Of a DNA stretch of 64,000 nt, positions 10,201-17,986 are shown piece by piece (within the stretch, counting starts at the first letter, position 1; every line of letters starts with the position of its first letter). The DNA comes from Spirosoma profusum (GTDB lineage Bacteria > Bacteroidota > Bacteroidia > Cytophagales > Spirosomataceae), in NCBI RefSeq assembly GCF_014699005.1, contig NZ_JACWZY010000002.1, forward strand, positions 248,001 to 312,000. Direction: 5' to 3'. The notes beneath the pieces are model-generated. The model searched no databases. It was not told where the DNA came from and worked only from the letters and a program-made list of their open reading frames with translations. Made by a program: the position numbers and the translations under genes.

Positions 10201-12661
10201 TCAGGGTGGCACTGGTGACCCCGCTGTAGAGGGCCGAGTTGCTCAGGTTGGTAAAGCCTGGGCCGGAATTGACCTGCCACTGATAGGACGTAGCGTTGCT
10301 GGCCACTACAGAGAAGCTAGTGTTGGCCCCGGCACACACTGTAGCCGATGCCGGAGAGCCGGTAATGGCCACTGCGGGAAGCCCATTCAAGCGCACACTC
10401 ACATTGGCATTGCCATTATTAGCGGCTAAGAAATCCAAGTCCCCATCCCCATCTATATCCCCCAACGCTACACTAAGAGGACCACTACCCACCCCTACGT
10501 TGGTAGTGCCACTGTAATTGCCAATACCGTCATTGAGCCGCACACTGACGTTACTACTGTTATTAGCGGTTACTAGGTCCAGATCCCCATCCCCATCCAC
10601 ATCCCCCAATACTACACTTTGAGGGCTACTGCCCACCGCTACGCTGGTGCTGCCACTAAAAGTACCAGTGCCATCATTCAACCGCACACTCACATTGTTA
10701 TTGCCCTGATTGGCGGCTAAGAGGTCCAGATCGCCATCCCCATCCACATCCCCCAACGCCACACTTCGAGGAGCACTACCCACCCCTACGTTGGTAGTGA
10801 CACTAAAGTTACCACTACCGTTATTCAAGCCCACACTCACATTGGCACTGTTAAAATTAGCAACTAGCTGGTCCAGATCGCCATCCCCATCCACATCCCC
10901 CACCGCCACACTCCAAGGATTTATACCTACATCTATACCGAAACCACCACCAAAATTACCACTACCGTCATTGAATCGCACACTCACATTGTTACTGTTA
11001 CTATTGGCGGCTAATAGGTCCAGATCCCCATCCCCATCTATATCCCCCAATGCGACACTTTGAGGGCTGCTTCCCACTCCAACGTTGGTGGTGCCACTGA
11101 AATTACCACTGCCATCATTGACTCGTACACTCACATTGTTACTGTTATAATTAGCGGTTACAAAATCCAGATCGCCATCCCCATCTACATCCCCTACCGC
11201 CACACTAGCAGGATCATTGCCCACTCCTACATTGGTGCTGCCACTGTAATTGCCACTTCCGTCATTTACCCGTACACTCACATTGTTATTGCTATAATTT
11301 GCGGTTAATAAGTCCAGATCGCCATCCCCATCCACATCTCCCAATGCGACACTATAAGGATTAGCGCCCACCGCTACGTTGGTAGTGCCACTGAAAATGC
11401 CTGAGGCTGTAGCGGCTGCGGTGGTGAACTGATAGACCTGGGCCTTGGCCAGACCGCTGGACGTGGTGGTGGTGGCATAGACCACCTCCCCCGGCTTGAA
11501 GTCCGCCGAGGGATCAAAGGTTAATGAGTTGCCATTGATGCTAGCCGTACCCGCTTTTTTGCCGCCGGCCTGCTGGCTCCACACCGTCAGGACGCTGGCA
11601 CTGGCGGGTCCAGTGGGGGGGCAGCTCAGGGTAACGGTGACACTGGTGTTGCTGACCACCGACTTAGCATTGCGAACAGGCGATAAGGCTGTTACAGTGA
11701 GGGGAGAGTTCACCAAGATAGAAATGGTTTTATCATCTTCACTACAGGTTACAAGATCGGGTTTGCCATCGCCATTCAGGTCACCAAGAGCCGATGAATT
11801 CGGCCTGTTACCAGCCGCATAAGCGAACATGGGTGAAAAGGTGCCATCACCTTTCCCTAACAGCACTGATACAGTTTTGCTAGACCTATTGGCTGTTAGT
11901 ATATCCGGGATTTGATCCAGATTCACATCGCCCAGTATCAGCGTGCGTGGAAAATCGCCAGCTGCATACGTTGTGGATGTCGGGAAAGTACCATCGCCCA
12001 CTCCCAAAAAGACTGATACGTTATCCGAACTGTTGTTAGCCGTGACTAAATCTGCCTTCCCATCACCATTCAGGTCGCCGATCTGCACTGAGAAGGGAGA
12101 GGAGGCATTAGAAGGCATAGTGTAAGACACCTTAGGCAGAAAAGTGCCATCCCCATTCCCTAATAGCACAGATATAGTATTGCCAAAGGAGTCGGCGGTA
12201 ACTATATCTATGTTACCATCGTTATTTAAGTCACCTGAATCTATACCGCGCGGATCAGTCCCTGTAGGGTAGCTAACGGCGTTTTGAAATGTGCCATCGC
12301 CCATGCCCAGAAACACCTCAATCGCTGAGTTCGTGCCGGACGGAAAGTTTACGCTTGACTCAATCAGATCGATCCGACCGTCCTTATTGACATCAGCCGC
12401 CGTTAGCCAAAGGCCTGCACCCGTATTGTTCCCTTTGGTAACGGGTGGCTGAAACGACCCGTCGCCGTTACCCAATAGTATCGATAGTCCCTGAGTCAAC
12501 CCCGAAGAAAAATTTGCCGTTGCCACATCAGGCTTTCCGTCGGCATTCAGATCGGCCACCACTACTGCAACAGGGTCAGTTCTCTGATTTTCATTTGGTC
12601 CTGTAGGGTAGTTAACCGAGGGTTGAAAGGTCGCGTCTCCGTTGCCCAGACTCACCGTCAC
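4238..12661 (-). CDS. Giant FG-GAP/VCBS and Ig-like repeat surface protein (main reading frame)
   Basis: This 2,807-residue frame lacks its own signal peptide and starts at a GTG (12659-12661); the natural N-terminus is in the overlapping frame at 12658-12942. Order from the N-terminus: six FG-GAP repeats (to about residue 320); a Big_5-type Ig domain; seven 49-residue VCBS repeats with the calcium-type motif DVDGDGDLD; an Ig-like domain; a right-handed beta-helix region with RGGGMYNENSG and repeated INCSF/TNCSV turns (about 860-1180); a putative-Ig (He_PIG) domain; a second Big_5; a second set of seven VCBS repeats; then a series of Ig/PKD-like modules around GxxTCANTSVTLTA and two GLPAGLSFVAPNTI domains. 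It ends with a WSDASVWSCGRVP module; no obvious type IX sorting tail was recognised. It is probably exported and adhesive or scaffold-like; substrate unknown. Confidence 0.85.
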   Translation of the reverse strand: MTVSLGNGDATFQPSVNYPTGPNENQRTDPVAVVVADLNADGKPDVATANFSSGLTQGLSILLGNGDGSFQPPVTKGNNTGAGLWLTAADVNKDGRIDLIESSVNFPSGTNSAIEVFLGMGDGTFQNAVSYPTGTDPRGIDSGDLNNDGNIDIVTADSFGNTISVLLGNGDGTFLPKVSYTMPSNASSPFSVQIGDLNGDGKADLVTANNSSDNVSVFLGVGDGTFPTSTTYAAGDFPRTLILGDVNLDQIPDILTANRSSKTVSVLLGKGDGTFSPMFAYAAGNRPNSSALGDLNGDGKPDLVTCSEDDKTISILVNSPLTVTALSPVRNAKSVVSNTSVTVTLSCPPTGPASASVLTVWSQQAGGKKAGTASINGNSLTFDPSADFKPGEVVYATTTTSSGLAKAQVYQFTTAAATASGIFSGTTNVAVGANPYSVALGDVDGDGDLDLLTANYSNNNVSVRVNDGSGNYSGSTNVGVGNDPASVAVGDVDGDGDLDFVTANYNSNNVSVRVNDGSGNFSGTTNVGVGSSPQSVALGDIDGDGDLDLLAANSNSNNVSVRFNDGSGNFGGGFGIDVGINPWSVAVGDVDGDGDLDQLVANFNSANVSVGLNNGSGNFSVTTNVGVGSAPRSVALGDVDGDGDLDLLAANQGNNNVSVRLNDGTGTFSGSTSVAVGSSPQSVVLGDVDGDGDLDLVTANNSSNVSVRLNDGIGNYSGTTNVGVGSGPLSVALGDIDGDGDLDFLAANNGNANVSVRLNGLPAVAITGSPASATVCAGANTSFSVVASNATSYQWQVNSGPGFTNLSNSALYSGVTSATLTLTGATTALNGYQYRVVVSGSNSVTSTAATLTINAPTRLYVRVGATGAATGLSWADALPDLQAALSYSCSQNVTEVWVAAGTYKPTSTTNRSASFALRNGLAILGGFPATGNPTLTQRNPATNPTILSGDIGTPVDNTDNSYHVINNLSVLNNTAVLDGFVITGGNSTGTGGNTDRGGGMYNENSGSPSLINCSFIGNRATFGGAMFNFNSSPSLTNCSVQSNTATNNGGGMVNLSSSNASLVNCSFSNNTAANGGALNNSGSSPTLTSCVFFGNGGQNTIVGSVAASYSLFETGETDYTGSNNLTTTTSPFVSNTSVALNACAPAINAGNPASVTITSPPYSATALPPTDLVGNPRIVGGRVDMGAVEYQGTPTAISVSNPAVSTATVGVAFSQTFTAGGGTTPYSFSVASSNLPATFSLSSAGVLSGTPTQAGSYSLLVQARDTNGCVGVASTAYSLTVGAQPLSLSALSPARNAKSVTRNTNVSVTLSSPPISASALTVWSQQAGGKKAGTATINGNSLTFNPSVDFKPGEVVYVTTTTASGLAKAQVYQFTTAVATAPATFPGGSDVGVGNSPRSVAVGDVDGDGDLDFLTANFSSSNVSVRLNNGSGSFGGGSNVAVGDAPQSVVLGDVDGDGDLDFLTANFSSSNVSVRLNDGSGNFSGSSNVAVGSGPASVAVGDVDGDGDLDFLTANFSSSNVSVHLNDGSGNFSGTTNVGVGNSPRSVALGDVDGDGDLDFLAANYGSNSVSVRLNDGNGNFSGNNNAAVGTQPISVALGDVDGDGDLDFLAANLNSTVVSVRLNDGSGNFSGGSDVAVGNTPTSVAVGDVDGDGDLDFITAVAGSATVSVRLNDGSGNFSSTTNVSVDSGSQSIALGDVDGDGDLDFLTANPFGNNVSVRLNQLPPVAITGSPASATVCAGANTSFSVVASNATAYQWQVNAGSGFTNLSNTSPYSGVTSATLTLTGATTALSGYQYRVVVSGSNSVSSTAATLTVNPAPSISAQPPSGSAVCGGSQVNVAVSVSGTGPYTYQWYKNSLSSPVQSQTTTTLSLSNVQTGDAGSYSVVVTGACGSVTSTDFSLTVNTAPTVGLASSGTITCANTSVTLTATPTGQASYSFSAGATRIGTSNQATVAQAGPYSVTVTNGAGCSAVAQVTVTGSTTAPTVSLASNGTITCANTSVTLTASPAGQGTYVFSTGASQIGTSNQAVVTAGGSYSVVVTGANGCTASASTTIQSSTASINASLVVSGTLTCANMSVTLTASPANQASYVFSGGATRIGTSNQATVSQAGTYSVTITNGAGCSAIAQVTVTGSTTAPTLAVSNPTNPSSCSGNTGSISFTTNLADGSYSLIYTGAGSPRAVTVSSGAFSLTGLSAGTYSNFSISNNGCSGTAPGPVTLMAPTAPTATLGNNGPLSCAATSVTLTASSGGASYVFSSGANQLGGSTGNTATVDSPGTYTVIVTSANGCSAAATTTVTSDTASPTASLTSSGTLACSQTSVQLSAPAGASTYRFQGPNLDQTGTNPTVTVSVGGLYSVTVTGANGCTATATTQVEQNNTPPQNVVAASSGPLSCTVTSVTVSVSATGSGLSYRWQGPGGFSSTSQSFTTATAGTYSVTLTGANGCSSTASVSVSYQNCAPTLANPIPSQTATLGASFTFSIPANTFTDAETPTSLSLSVSGLPAGLSFVAPNTITGPPSTTLGSPFSVTVVATDPGGLSASTSFSLSVQPTGFAITGVTMLDCNLVGYYERRINFLINYRDTNGQPISVSVVNELTTQTIVEPYQLTVYTDNPVIVFKARQQGTPGEATFAYNWLAYCANGNPRVENAIPPQSVTVGQAFSYSIPANTFTDAETPNSLSLSVVGLPAGLSFVAPNTISGTVLASTSSFYSVTVVASDPAGGSISTILPLSVVNPGSNCASMYSVKAGDWSDASVWSCGRVPFITDVVTLNHAVSLPASYQGQAQRVVYSPAGRLLLSTNSRLRLGTN
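7500..8520. repeat. Seven tandem 147-bp coding repeats (VCBS array 2)
   Basis: The repeat marker encoding DVDGDGDLD recurs about every 147 bp, giving 49-residue units that differ mainly in loop residues. Seven units are present. Seven FG-GAP-type repeats are what one beta-propeller needs. High DNA identity between units makes this region prone to unequal recombination and to short-read assembly error. Confidence 0.85.
10380..11400. repeat. Seven tandem 147-bp coding repeats (VCBS array 1)
   Basis: This has the same 49-residue unit and the same flanking domains (Big_5 before, Ig-like after) as the array at 7500-8520. The two arrays are therefore copies of one larger module duplicated within the gene. 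Units carry DVDGDGDLD or DIDGDGDLD. Confidence 0.85.
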
Positions 12662-12942
12662 GTAATTATACCATAATAACCGTTTACCATATCTAACTTA
12701 CCATCGGCATTTAAATCGGCCATGACGATGTGTACTGGCGAAGAACCTACTGCGATGGTTGACGAGACCGTAAAACATTGTGACCAGGTAGTGCCCGCTG
12801 AGCAAAGCAGACAAAATAGCATCCAGAGTAATGGATGATTACGTAGTAGCCGTCCAAAGCGGGAAACCTGCCCGATGGGAAGTTGGCGCTGTATGTGTAA
12901 GCCCGGATTGGTTGTTCTCAGATACGTAAAGGATAAAGTCAT
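12658..12942 (-). pseudogene. N-terminal fragment of the giant surface protein, separated by a frameshift
   Basis: From ATG at 12942 (MTLSFTYLRTTNPG) this frame encodes a hydrophobic signal segment, LLWMLFCLLCSAGTTWSQC, then TIAVGSSPVHIVMADLNADG, the first half of an FG-GAP repeat. It stops at 12658, where the frame used by the main protein continues with VTVSLGNGDATF, the missing second half. One lost base near 12666-12672 would explain the break. Read through, the product would be about 2,900 residues with a signal peptide. It may be a sequencing error, a real inactivating mutation or phase variation; I cannot tell which. Confidence 0.75.
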
Positions 12943-13080
12943 GGTACTCGGGCTGTGGGGTTTAATCACATTGAAACAGCCACGCAATAGTACCGGTATT
13001 GGTGCCAAAACAGGTGGAGAAATCACCTTAAAAGGTGGACTTTTTGCCACAATGGCCACCATTCGCGCAAAAAAGTGAGT

Positions 13081-16000
13081 TTAGGGGTGGCTTTTGCTGG
13101 ACAACCGAAAGCTGCCGGGCGACTGGCCGACGTCTTCGGAGAAAATGCGGCTAAAGTATTTGGGGTCGTCCAAGCCTACCGCATAGGCTACTTCGGCGAT
13201 GGTCAACTCTGTGGTGACTAACAATTCCTGGGCTTTGCGCAAGCGAAGCGAACGAAGGTACTTACTCATGGGCATCCCCGTTAGTGAAATTAGCTTCTTA
13301 TTGAGGGGAGTACGGCTCATGCCCATCCATTGGCAAATCTCATCGACCGAAAGCTGGGTATTATCTAAGTTAGCTTCTAGGGCGGTACGTAGCTTACTTA
13401 AAAACGTATCCTCCAAAGGCTCGTCTGGCTGGTCAGTGGAAGTCGTAGCCGGAACGGTCTCTAGCTGTGTACTGCCCAATGCCAGCTGGCGGTAATGGCG
13501 TTGCAGCAGCCGCCGGGACTGAATCAGGTTCGTTAGCACAACCAGCAACTCTTCGCGCAGGAACGGTTTTACTAAATAGGCATCAGCGCCCCGTCGTAAA
13601 CCGGAAAGTCGGTCGCTTACGGCGGCCCGGGCGGTCAGTAGCAGGATGGGAATATGACTGGTTCGCTCATCGTTTTTCAACGTATCGCACAGCTCAAATC
13701 CATCTTTGACGGGCATCATTACGTCGCTCAGAATTACGTCGGGGCTCTTCTCGAAAGCCAGGTCAATACCGATCTGCCCGTTTTCAGCCCGGATCACCTG
13801 GTAATCGGCCCGGAGGCAGGTTTGAATGTAGGTCGCTACGTCGTCATTATCTTCCACCAGCAAGAGCAGTGGCTGGTTGGCGGCAGAGGGGGACATTTCC
13901 GGCTCGATCCACTCCGAACGATCAGGGATGGTCAGAACCGGAGCCACTGACAGCTCCTGAGTAGGCCCGGCCTGGATTGGCTCGGCCTGACGGGTCAGTG
14001 GTAAGCTAACCACAAACTCAGCACCCAGGCCGGACCCATTCGGGCCCGAACGATTTCGAACGGCTAGTCCGCCATTCATGAGCAACACTAACTCCCGTAC
14101 CAGTGACAGCCCAATGCCGGTGCCATTAACCGGTGAAGCGGACGGTGTGCTACCCTGACGTGTTCCCGCCATGTCTGGCCCGGCTTGAAAGAAGCGGTCA
14201 AACACCTTAGACAGAATCGATGGCTCAATACCGGGTCCGGTATCGCTGACGCTGAACCGAATCCAGGGCTTATCCAGATGATCCGTTGGCGTAAGTTCTT
14301 CATAGTATCCCTCCGGACGTAGTGGTTGCCAGCTCTCCAGCCGCTTCAACTGGTAGTCGATTTGTCCGCCCTCAGGGGTAAACTTCAGAGCATTAGTCAG
14401 CAGATTAGACAGGATATCCTGCAACTTGTCTTTATCAAAATCAGCTTCGCATTCCTCCGTGAGAACATGCACTTGTATGTTCTTAACCTTGGCCATCGAC
14501 TGGAACGATTCGATAACGTAGCGGGAAAAAGTTGCCATATCAGCCCGCACCAGGCGCAGATGCATCTCACCAGACTCAATTTTGGAGAGGTCCAGTAGCT
14601 GATTGATCAACCGAAGTAGATTGGTGCCGTTTCGTTTGATTAAATCAGCCGCCTGCCGCAGTTGCTGGGGTTTGTCGTCCGGTTTATACGCTTCCAGTCC
14701 GGCGGCCATACCCAGGATTACCGTGAGCGGGGTACGAAACTCATGCGAAATATTGGCGAAAAAGTGAGAACGGGTCTGGTTGAGCCGAAGCAGGTCCTGC
14801 GCCTGTTGCTCAATAATCTCTTTATCGTGCTCAATGCGAGCGGTTGCCTGCCTAACCTGGGCTTCCAGCCGAAGCTGTTCGGCCCGATGTCGCCAGATTC
14901 GCCAACGTAACCAGACCCAGATGCCTGCCCCGACCAGGATCACCATCAATATTAAAAACCAAGCCTGCAAATAAAAGGGACGTACCACCACCAGTTTTAT
15001 AGTCAACGTATTGGTTGACCACTGGCCATCGAAAGCCTGCGCCTTGATCAGCAACGGGTGTTCGCCATAGGGCAGATTGCTCAAACGTAGCGTTGGCTCC
15101 GACTGGTACGTCCAGTCTTTATCCAGGTCGCTGAACCGATACGCATACAGGTTCTTTTCGGCGTTGGCATAGTTGAGTAGGGCAAAATCCAGCACACTGG
15201 AGCGGTCATCGGGCTGAATAGTAATGATATTACTGGTTACTACGTCCTGAGTTTTGTCGACGACCTTGTCGACCGAATTGTCGTATTGCCGGAACGAGGT
15301 GATACGTACCAGTAGCTCAATTGGTTTCTGGGTTTGAAAATCCTGTGGGTCAAAGGCCGTAATGCCGTTCAGTCCCCCAAAGTAGATACGGCCGTTCTTT
15401 TCCTGAAAATGGGAAATCCGGTTGAACTCATTATGGGTAATGCCATCTTCGACCAGATACGTCCGGGTCGTCAGTCGGACGGGGTCAAACTGCATGATGC
15501 CAAAATCGCTGCTCATCCAGAGGTGGCCCTGGTTGTCGGGATAAACGGCATAAATATTATCGTTGGATAAGCCTTCACTACGTCGAAACGGCTGATACGT
15601 TCCCTTTCGGCGGTCCCACCGGATCAGTCCCGCATTGGCGGTAGCCAGCCAGTAAATACCCGCCTTATCCTGATAGACATGATGGAAGCTTTCAGCGGGC
15701 AGATAAAACCCTTGTTTGCCCCCACTTCCGTAACGGGCCGTGATCCCTTGTTGCGGATGGAGCGTGTATAAGCCCGTATTGGCGCAAATCCAGATGACGC
15801 CCTGTCGGTCGGGAGCGATGTGCATGACCTGTGCCTGGGCCAGTTCGGTAAATTGATTGTACTGGGCATAGGGCGTTACCTTCCCCTGTGTTGTCTCGAA
15901 CAGGTAAAGCCCTCTTCGTCCACCCAGCAGCCATTGTTGAGCGTTCAGGGGGTGCAGCGCCCAGGCATCCCAGATTTCAGGAAACTCGGCCACGCTGGAA

Positions 16001-17328
16001 CTGCCGGTAGCCGGCTGGTAACGAACAAGCCGATTTCCAATACCGCTATAGAGCGTGCCCTGCCCATCCTGCATTAACCCATACCCCAACGCAAATGCAT
16101 CGCTGTTTGTCTTGAATATATTGGGGGTATACTGCTTCCTGGATGTTCCGCCCAATCGCGGGGTGCTATACAAACCAAACTTTTCCAGATTGGCAAAGAC
16201 CTGATTGCCCAGGACGGTAATTCCCCGAACCGTCGCGGCCTGTTTGGCCTTTGTATCCTGCTCATAAAATAAGCGTTGAAAGTGGTTCTGGGCCAGTTCA
16301 ACCTGATACACGCCAAAACTGGTACCTAACCACAACAGGCCGTTCCGGTCGCGGAAAAAGCTTCGGTTCACAATTGGCTCGGCCGACAGTTGAGGAGTAA
16401 TTGTCAGGGCAACGCCTTTGGTCACATTCCTTAGGCTCGTTCCATCCCAAATTAACCCGCTACGGTCAACGGCATAGCAAACCGGGAAAAGTAATTGGTT
16501 TGATGATGTAATCAACGAAGCCGGCCACTCTTGCTGGTGCCCCGACTCATCTACGCTATACAGTACACCGAACCCTGGCTTTGTCGGGGTTAGGGCAGCA
16601 TAGAAAAACTCGATACCGGCGTTTCGCTGACCATAAAAGATAATAATTGACCCCAGCACATGCGAAAACTGATGCACGATACGTCCATCGAGGGTTAGCT
16701 CTAGCACAAACGTATCATCAGCAATGGCCCAAACTGTGTGGTGATTAGTAGCCCGAACGGCAACCAGTTTTTTAAACGGCGGAACGGCCACGTATCGCAG
16801 CCCGGATTTTGGATGGTACGTTACCAACCGGGCGGATTGAAAGTCGGTGAAAACGATCGTACCATCCTCGGTGCTGAACAGGCGATACTGATGATCGGGT
16901 GTCGTTAAGGAAGGTTGTTTGCCAAACTTTTCGTCAAACGAAATAGCCCGGCCGGTTAACGGGTTAAACAGCGAGATCTGCACCTGACCGTTGGAGCCCA
17001 TCAGCCACAGATAGCCTTCGGCATCCTGAGCGATGGATTGTATATCGTCGAAACCGAGTCCGTTCCGATCCTTCGTATAGGTGGTAAATTTTAAGCCATC
17101 GAAGCGGTTAAGCCCGAACTTGGTGCCAAACCACATAAAGCCCTGCTTATCCTGGAAAATGGCATTCACCTCCCGGTGCGACAAGCCCTGCTCGGGTCCA
17201 TACTGTGTCACCGAGGCCGTATAGGATTGAGCGTGGACACCCCAACTTCCCCAAAGCCACAGCACCATGACCAAAGCGGAAAGGACTACGCTCCATTTTT
17301 CGGTTCCAACGACAATATACTTGCTCAT
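13081..17328 (-). CDS. Hybrid two-component system regulator (HTCS)
   Basis: This 1,415-residue one-protein signalling system starts with a signal peptide (about 1-34, ending GVHAQ) and a periplasmic sensor made of two-bladed-propeller-type repeats (to about 690, with HREVNAIFQDKQGFMWFGT as the first blade). A Y_Y_Y domain, one membrane segment (about 785-805) and the kinase follow: H-box SHEFRTPLTVILG near 861, N-box NLLTNALKFTPEGG, and glycine motifs DTGPGIEP and GTGIGLSLVRELV. A receiver domain (acidic VEDND near 1146, phospho-acceptor in LSDVMMPVKDG near 1202) and an AraC-type DNA-binding domain (about 1310-1410) complete it. HTCS proteins usually sense glycan fragments and activate adjacent genes; the adjacent target here would be the giant surface protein 138 bp downstream. 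Confidence 0.95.
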   Translation of the reverse strand: MSKYIVVGTEKWSVVLSALVMVLWLWGSWGVHAQSYTASVTQYGPEQGLSHREVNAIFQDKQGFMWFGTKFGLNRFDGLKFTTYTKDRNGLGFDDIQSIAQDAEGYLWLMGSNGQVQISLFNPLTGRAISFDEKFGKQPSLTTPDHQYRLFSTEDGTIVFTDFQSARLVTYHPKSGLRYVAVPPFKKLVAVRATNHHTVWAIADDTFVLELTLDGRIVHQFSHVLGSIIIFYGQRNAGIEFFYAALTPTKPGFGVLYSVDESGHQQEWPASLITSSNQLLFPVCYAVDRSGLIWDGTSLRNVTKGVALTITPQLSAEPIVNRSFFRDRNGLLWLGTSFGVYQVELAQNHFQRLFYEQDTKAKQAATVRGITVLGNQVFANLEKFGLYSTPRLGGTSRKQYTPNIFKTNSDAFALGYGLMQDGQGTLYSGIGNRLVRYQPATGSSSVAEFPEIWDAWALHPLNAQQWLLGGRRGLYLFETTQGKVTPYAQYNQFTELAQAQVMHIAPDRQGVIWICANTGLYTLHPQQGITARYGSGGKQGFYLPAESFHHVYQDKAGIYWLATANAGLIRWDRRKGTYQPFRRSEGLSNDNIYAVYPDNQGHLWMSSDFGIMQFDPVRLTTRTYLVEDGITHNEFNRISHFQEKNGRIYFGGLNGITAFDPQDFQTQKPIELLVRITSFRQYDNSVDKVVDKTQDVVTSNIITIQPDDRSSVLDFALLNYANAEKNLYAYRFSDLDKDWTYQSEPTLRLSNLPYGEHPLLIKAQAFDGQWSTNTLTIKLVVVRPFYLQAWFLILMVILVGAGIWVWLRWRIWRHRAEQLRLEAQVRQATARIEHDKEIIEQQAQDLLRLNQTRSHFFANISHEFRTPLTVILGMAAGLEAYKPDDKPQQLRQAADLIKRNGTNLLRLINQLLDLSKIESGEMHLRLVRADMATFSRYVIESFQSMAKVKNIQVHVLTEECEADFDKDKLQDILSNLLTNALKFTPEGGQIDYQLKRLESWQPLRPEGYYEELTPTDHLDKPWIRFSVSDTGPGIEPSILSKVFDRFFQAGPDMAGTRQGSTPSASPVNGTGIGLSLVRELVLLMNGGLAVRNRSGPNGSGLGAEFVVSLPLTRQAEPIQAGPTQELSVAPVLTIPDRSEWIEPEMSPSAANQPLLLLVEDNDDVATYIQTCLRADYQVIRAENGQIGIDLAFEKSPDVILSDVMMPVKDGFELCDTLKNDERTSHIPILLLTARAAVSDRLSGLRRGADAYLVKPFLREELLVVLTNLIQSRRLLQRHYRQLALGSTQLETVPATTSTDQPDEPLEDTFLSKLRTALEANLDNTQLSVDEICQWMGMSRTPLNKKLISLTGMPMSKYLRSLRLRKAQELLVTTELTIAEVAYAVGLDDPKYFSRIFSEDVGQSPGSFRLSSKSHP

Positions 17329-17472
17329 TTTAGTTACTAGGCATCACAGGCAATGGGTCTATTATACTATATCCTCCCAGTAACAAGATACCACTACTAT
17401 GAAAATACGTATTAATATATACGGATAAAATAAGTTTTCTAGTTTCCTTAATTTCTTGTCGATTTAAACGCT

Positions 17473-17630
17473 CGTGGCTGTTGCACAACTCATCTGGGCC
17501 ATCATAGTCGTTCAAATAAGCTGCATTCTCGTTGTTGTTCTATCGCTATCGTCTTTAGGGCTTAAATTGTGCTCAATAGAAGCGGATTCTAGTGGATACC
17601 TTGCCGACTGGGAGTTGTGCAACAGCCACG
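17473..17630. mobile_element. MITE-like element with 19-bp terminal inverted repeats
   Basis: Perfect 19-bp inverted repeats (CGTGGCTGTTGCACAACTC at 17473-17491 and its complement at 17612-17630) enclose 120 bases without coding capacity. CGCTC occurs at both edges (17469-17473 and 17629-17633), overlapping the repeat ends, and could be a target-site duplication. The size and structure fit a non-autonomous insertion derivative; the parent transposase is not in the window. Confidence 0.6.
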
Positions 17631-17876
17631 CTCATTTTGAGCGACACCGATTATATGGACAGATATTTATGCAGAACTAATTGAGGCAGTCATAAATTGT
17701 TATCTCACAAATTCAGCTAAATCTGAGTGTGTGATACACTTAGAAAATAAAATAGGTCGGGGGAACCACCCACCCGACCCGATGAGCCGAGGGAACCACC
17801 TGCCCGGCTCTGACCAAACCAAGAATCACAGAAGATTCGAGATCACAGCAAAGGTAACGATGACTAACCGGCCTGT

Positions 17877-17925
17877 CGTCCCCTAGCCTCAATAATTATC
17901 TGTTTCGTCCCCTAATTCGTCCCCT
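17877..17925 (+). repeat. Three direct repeats of CGTCCCCT
   Basis: CGTCCCCT occurs at 17877-17884, 17906-17913 and 17918-17925. Short direct repeats next to a tRNA-derived repeat are what integrase arm-type sites look like, but they could also be part of the RNA candidate. Confidence 0.4.
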
Positions 17926-17986
17926 GGGTTTTTATTGATTAATAAACGGTTTGATAATCAACTGATTGATTATCATGGTTCAGGTT

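Noticed and set aside
7611-11308. Plus-strand open frames with repeated Ser/Pro/Thr-rich words, opposite the giant gene
   Set aside because: They are the antisense of the 147-bp VCBS repeats; their repetition follows the minus-strand protein, and they have no start or family support.
17330-17680. Short frames on both strands across the MITE-like element
   Set aside because: They are created by the inverted repeats and show no protein features.
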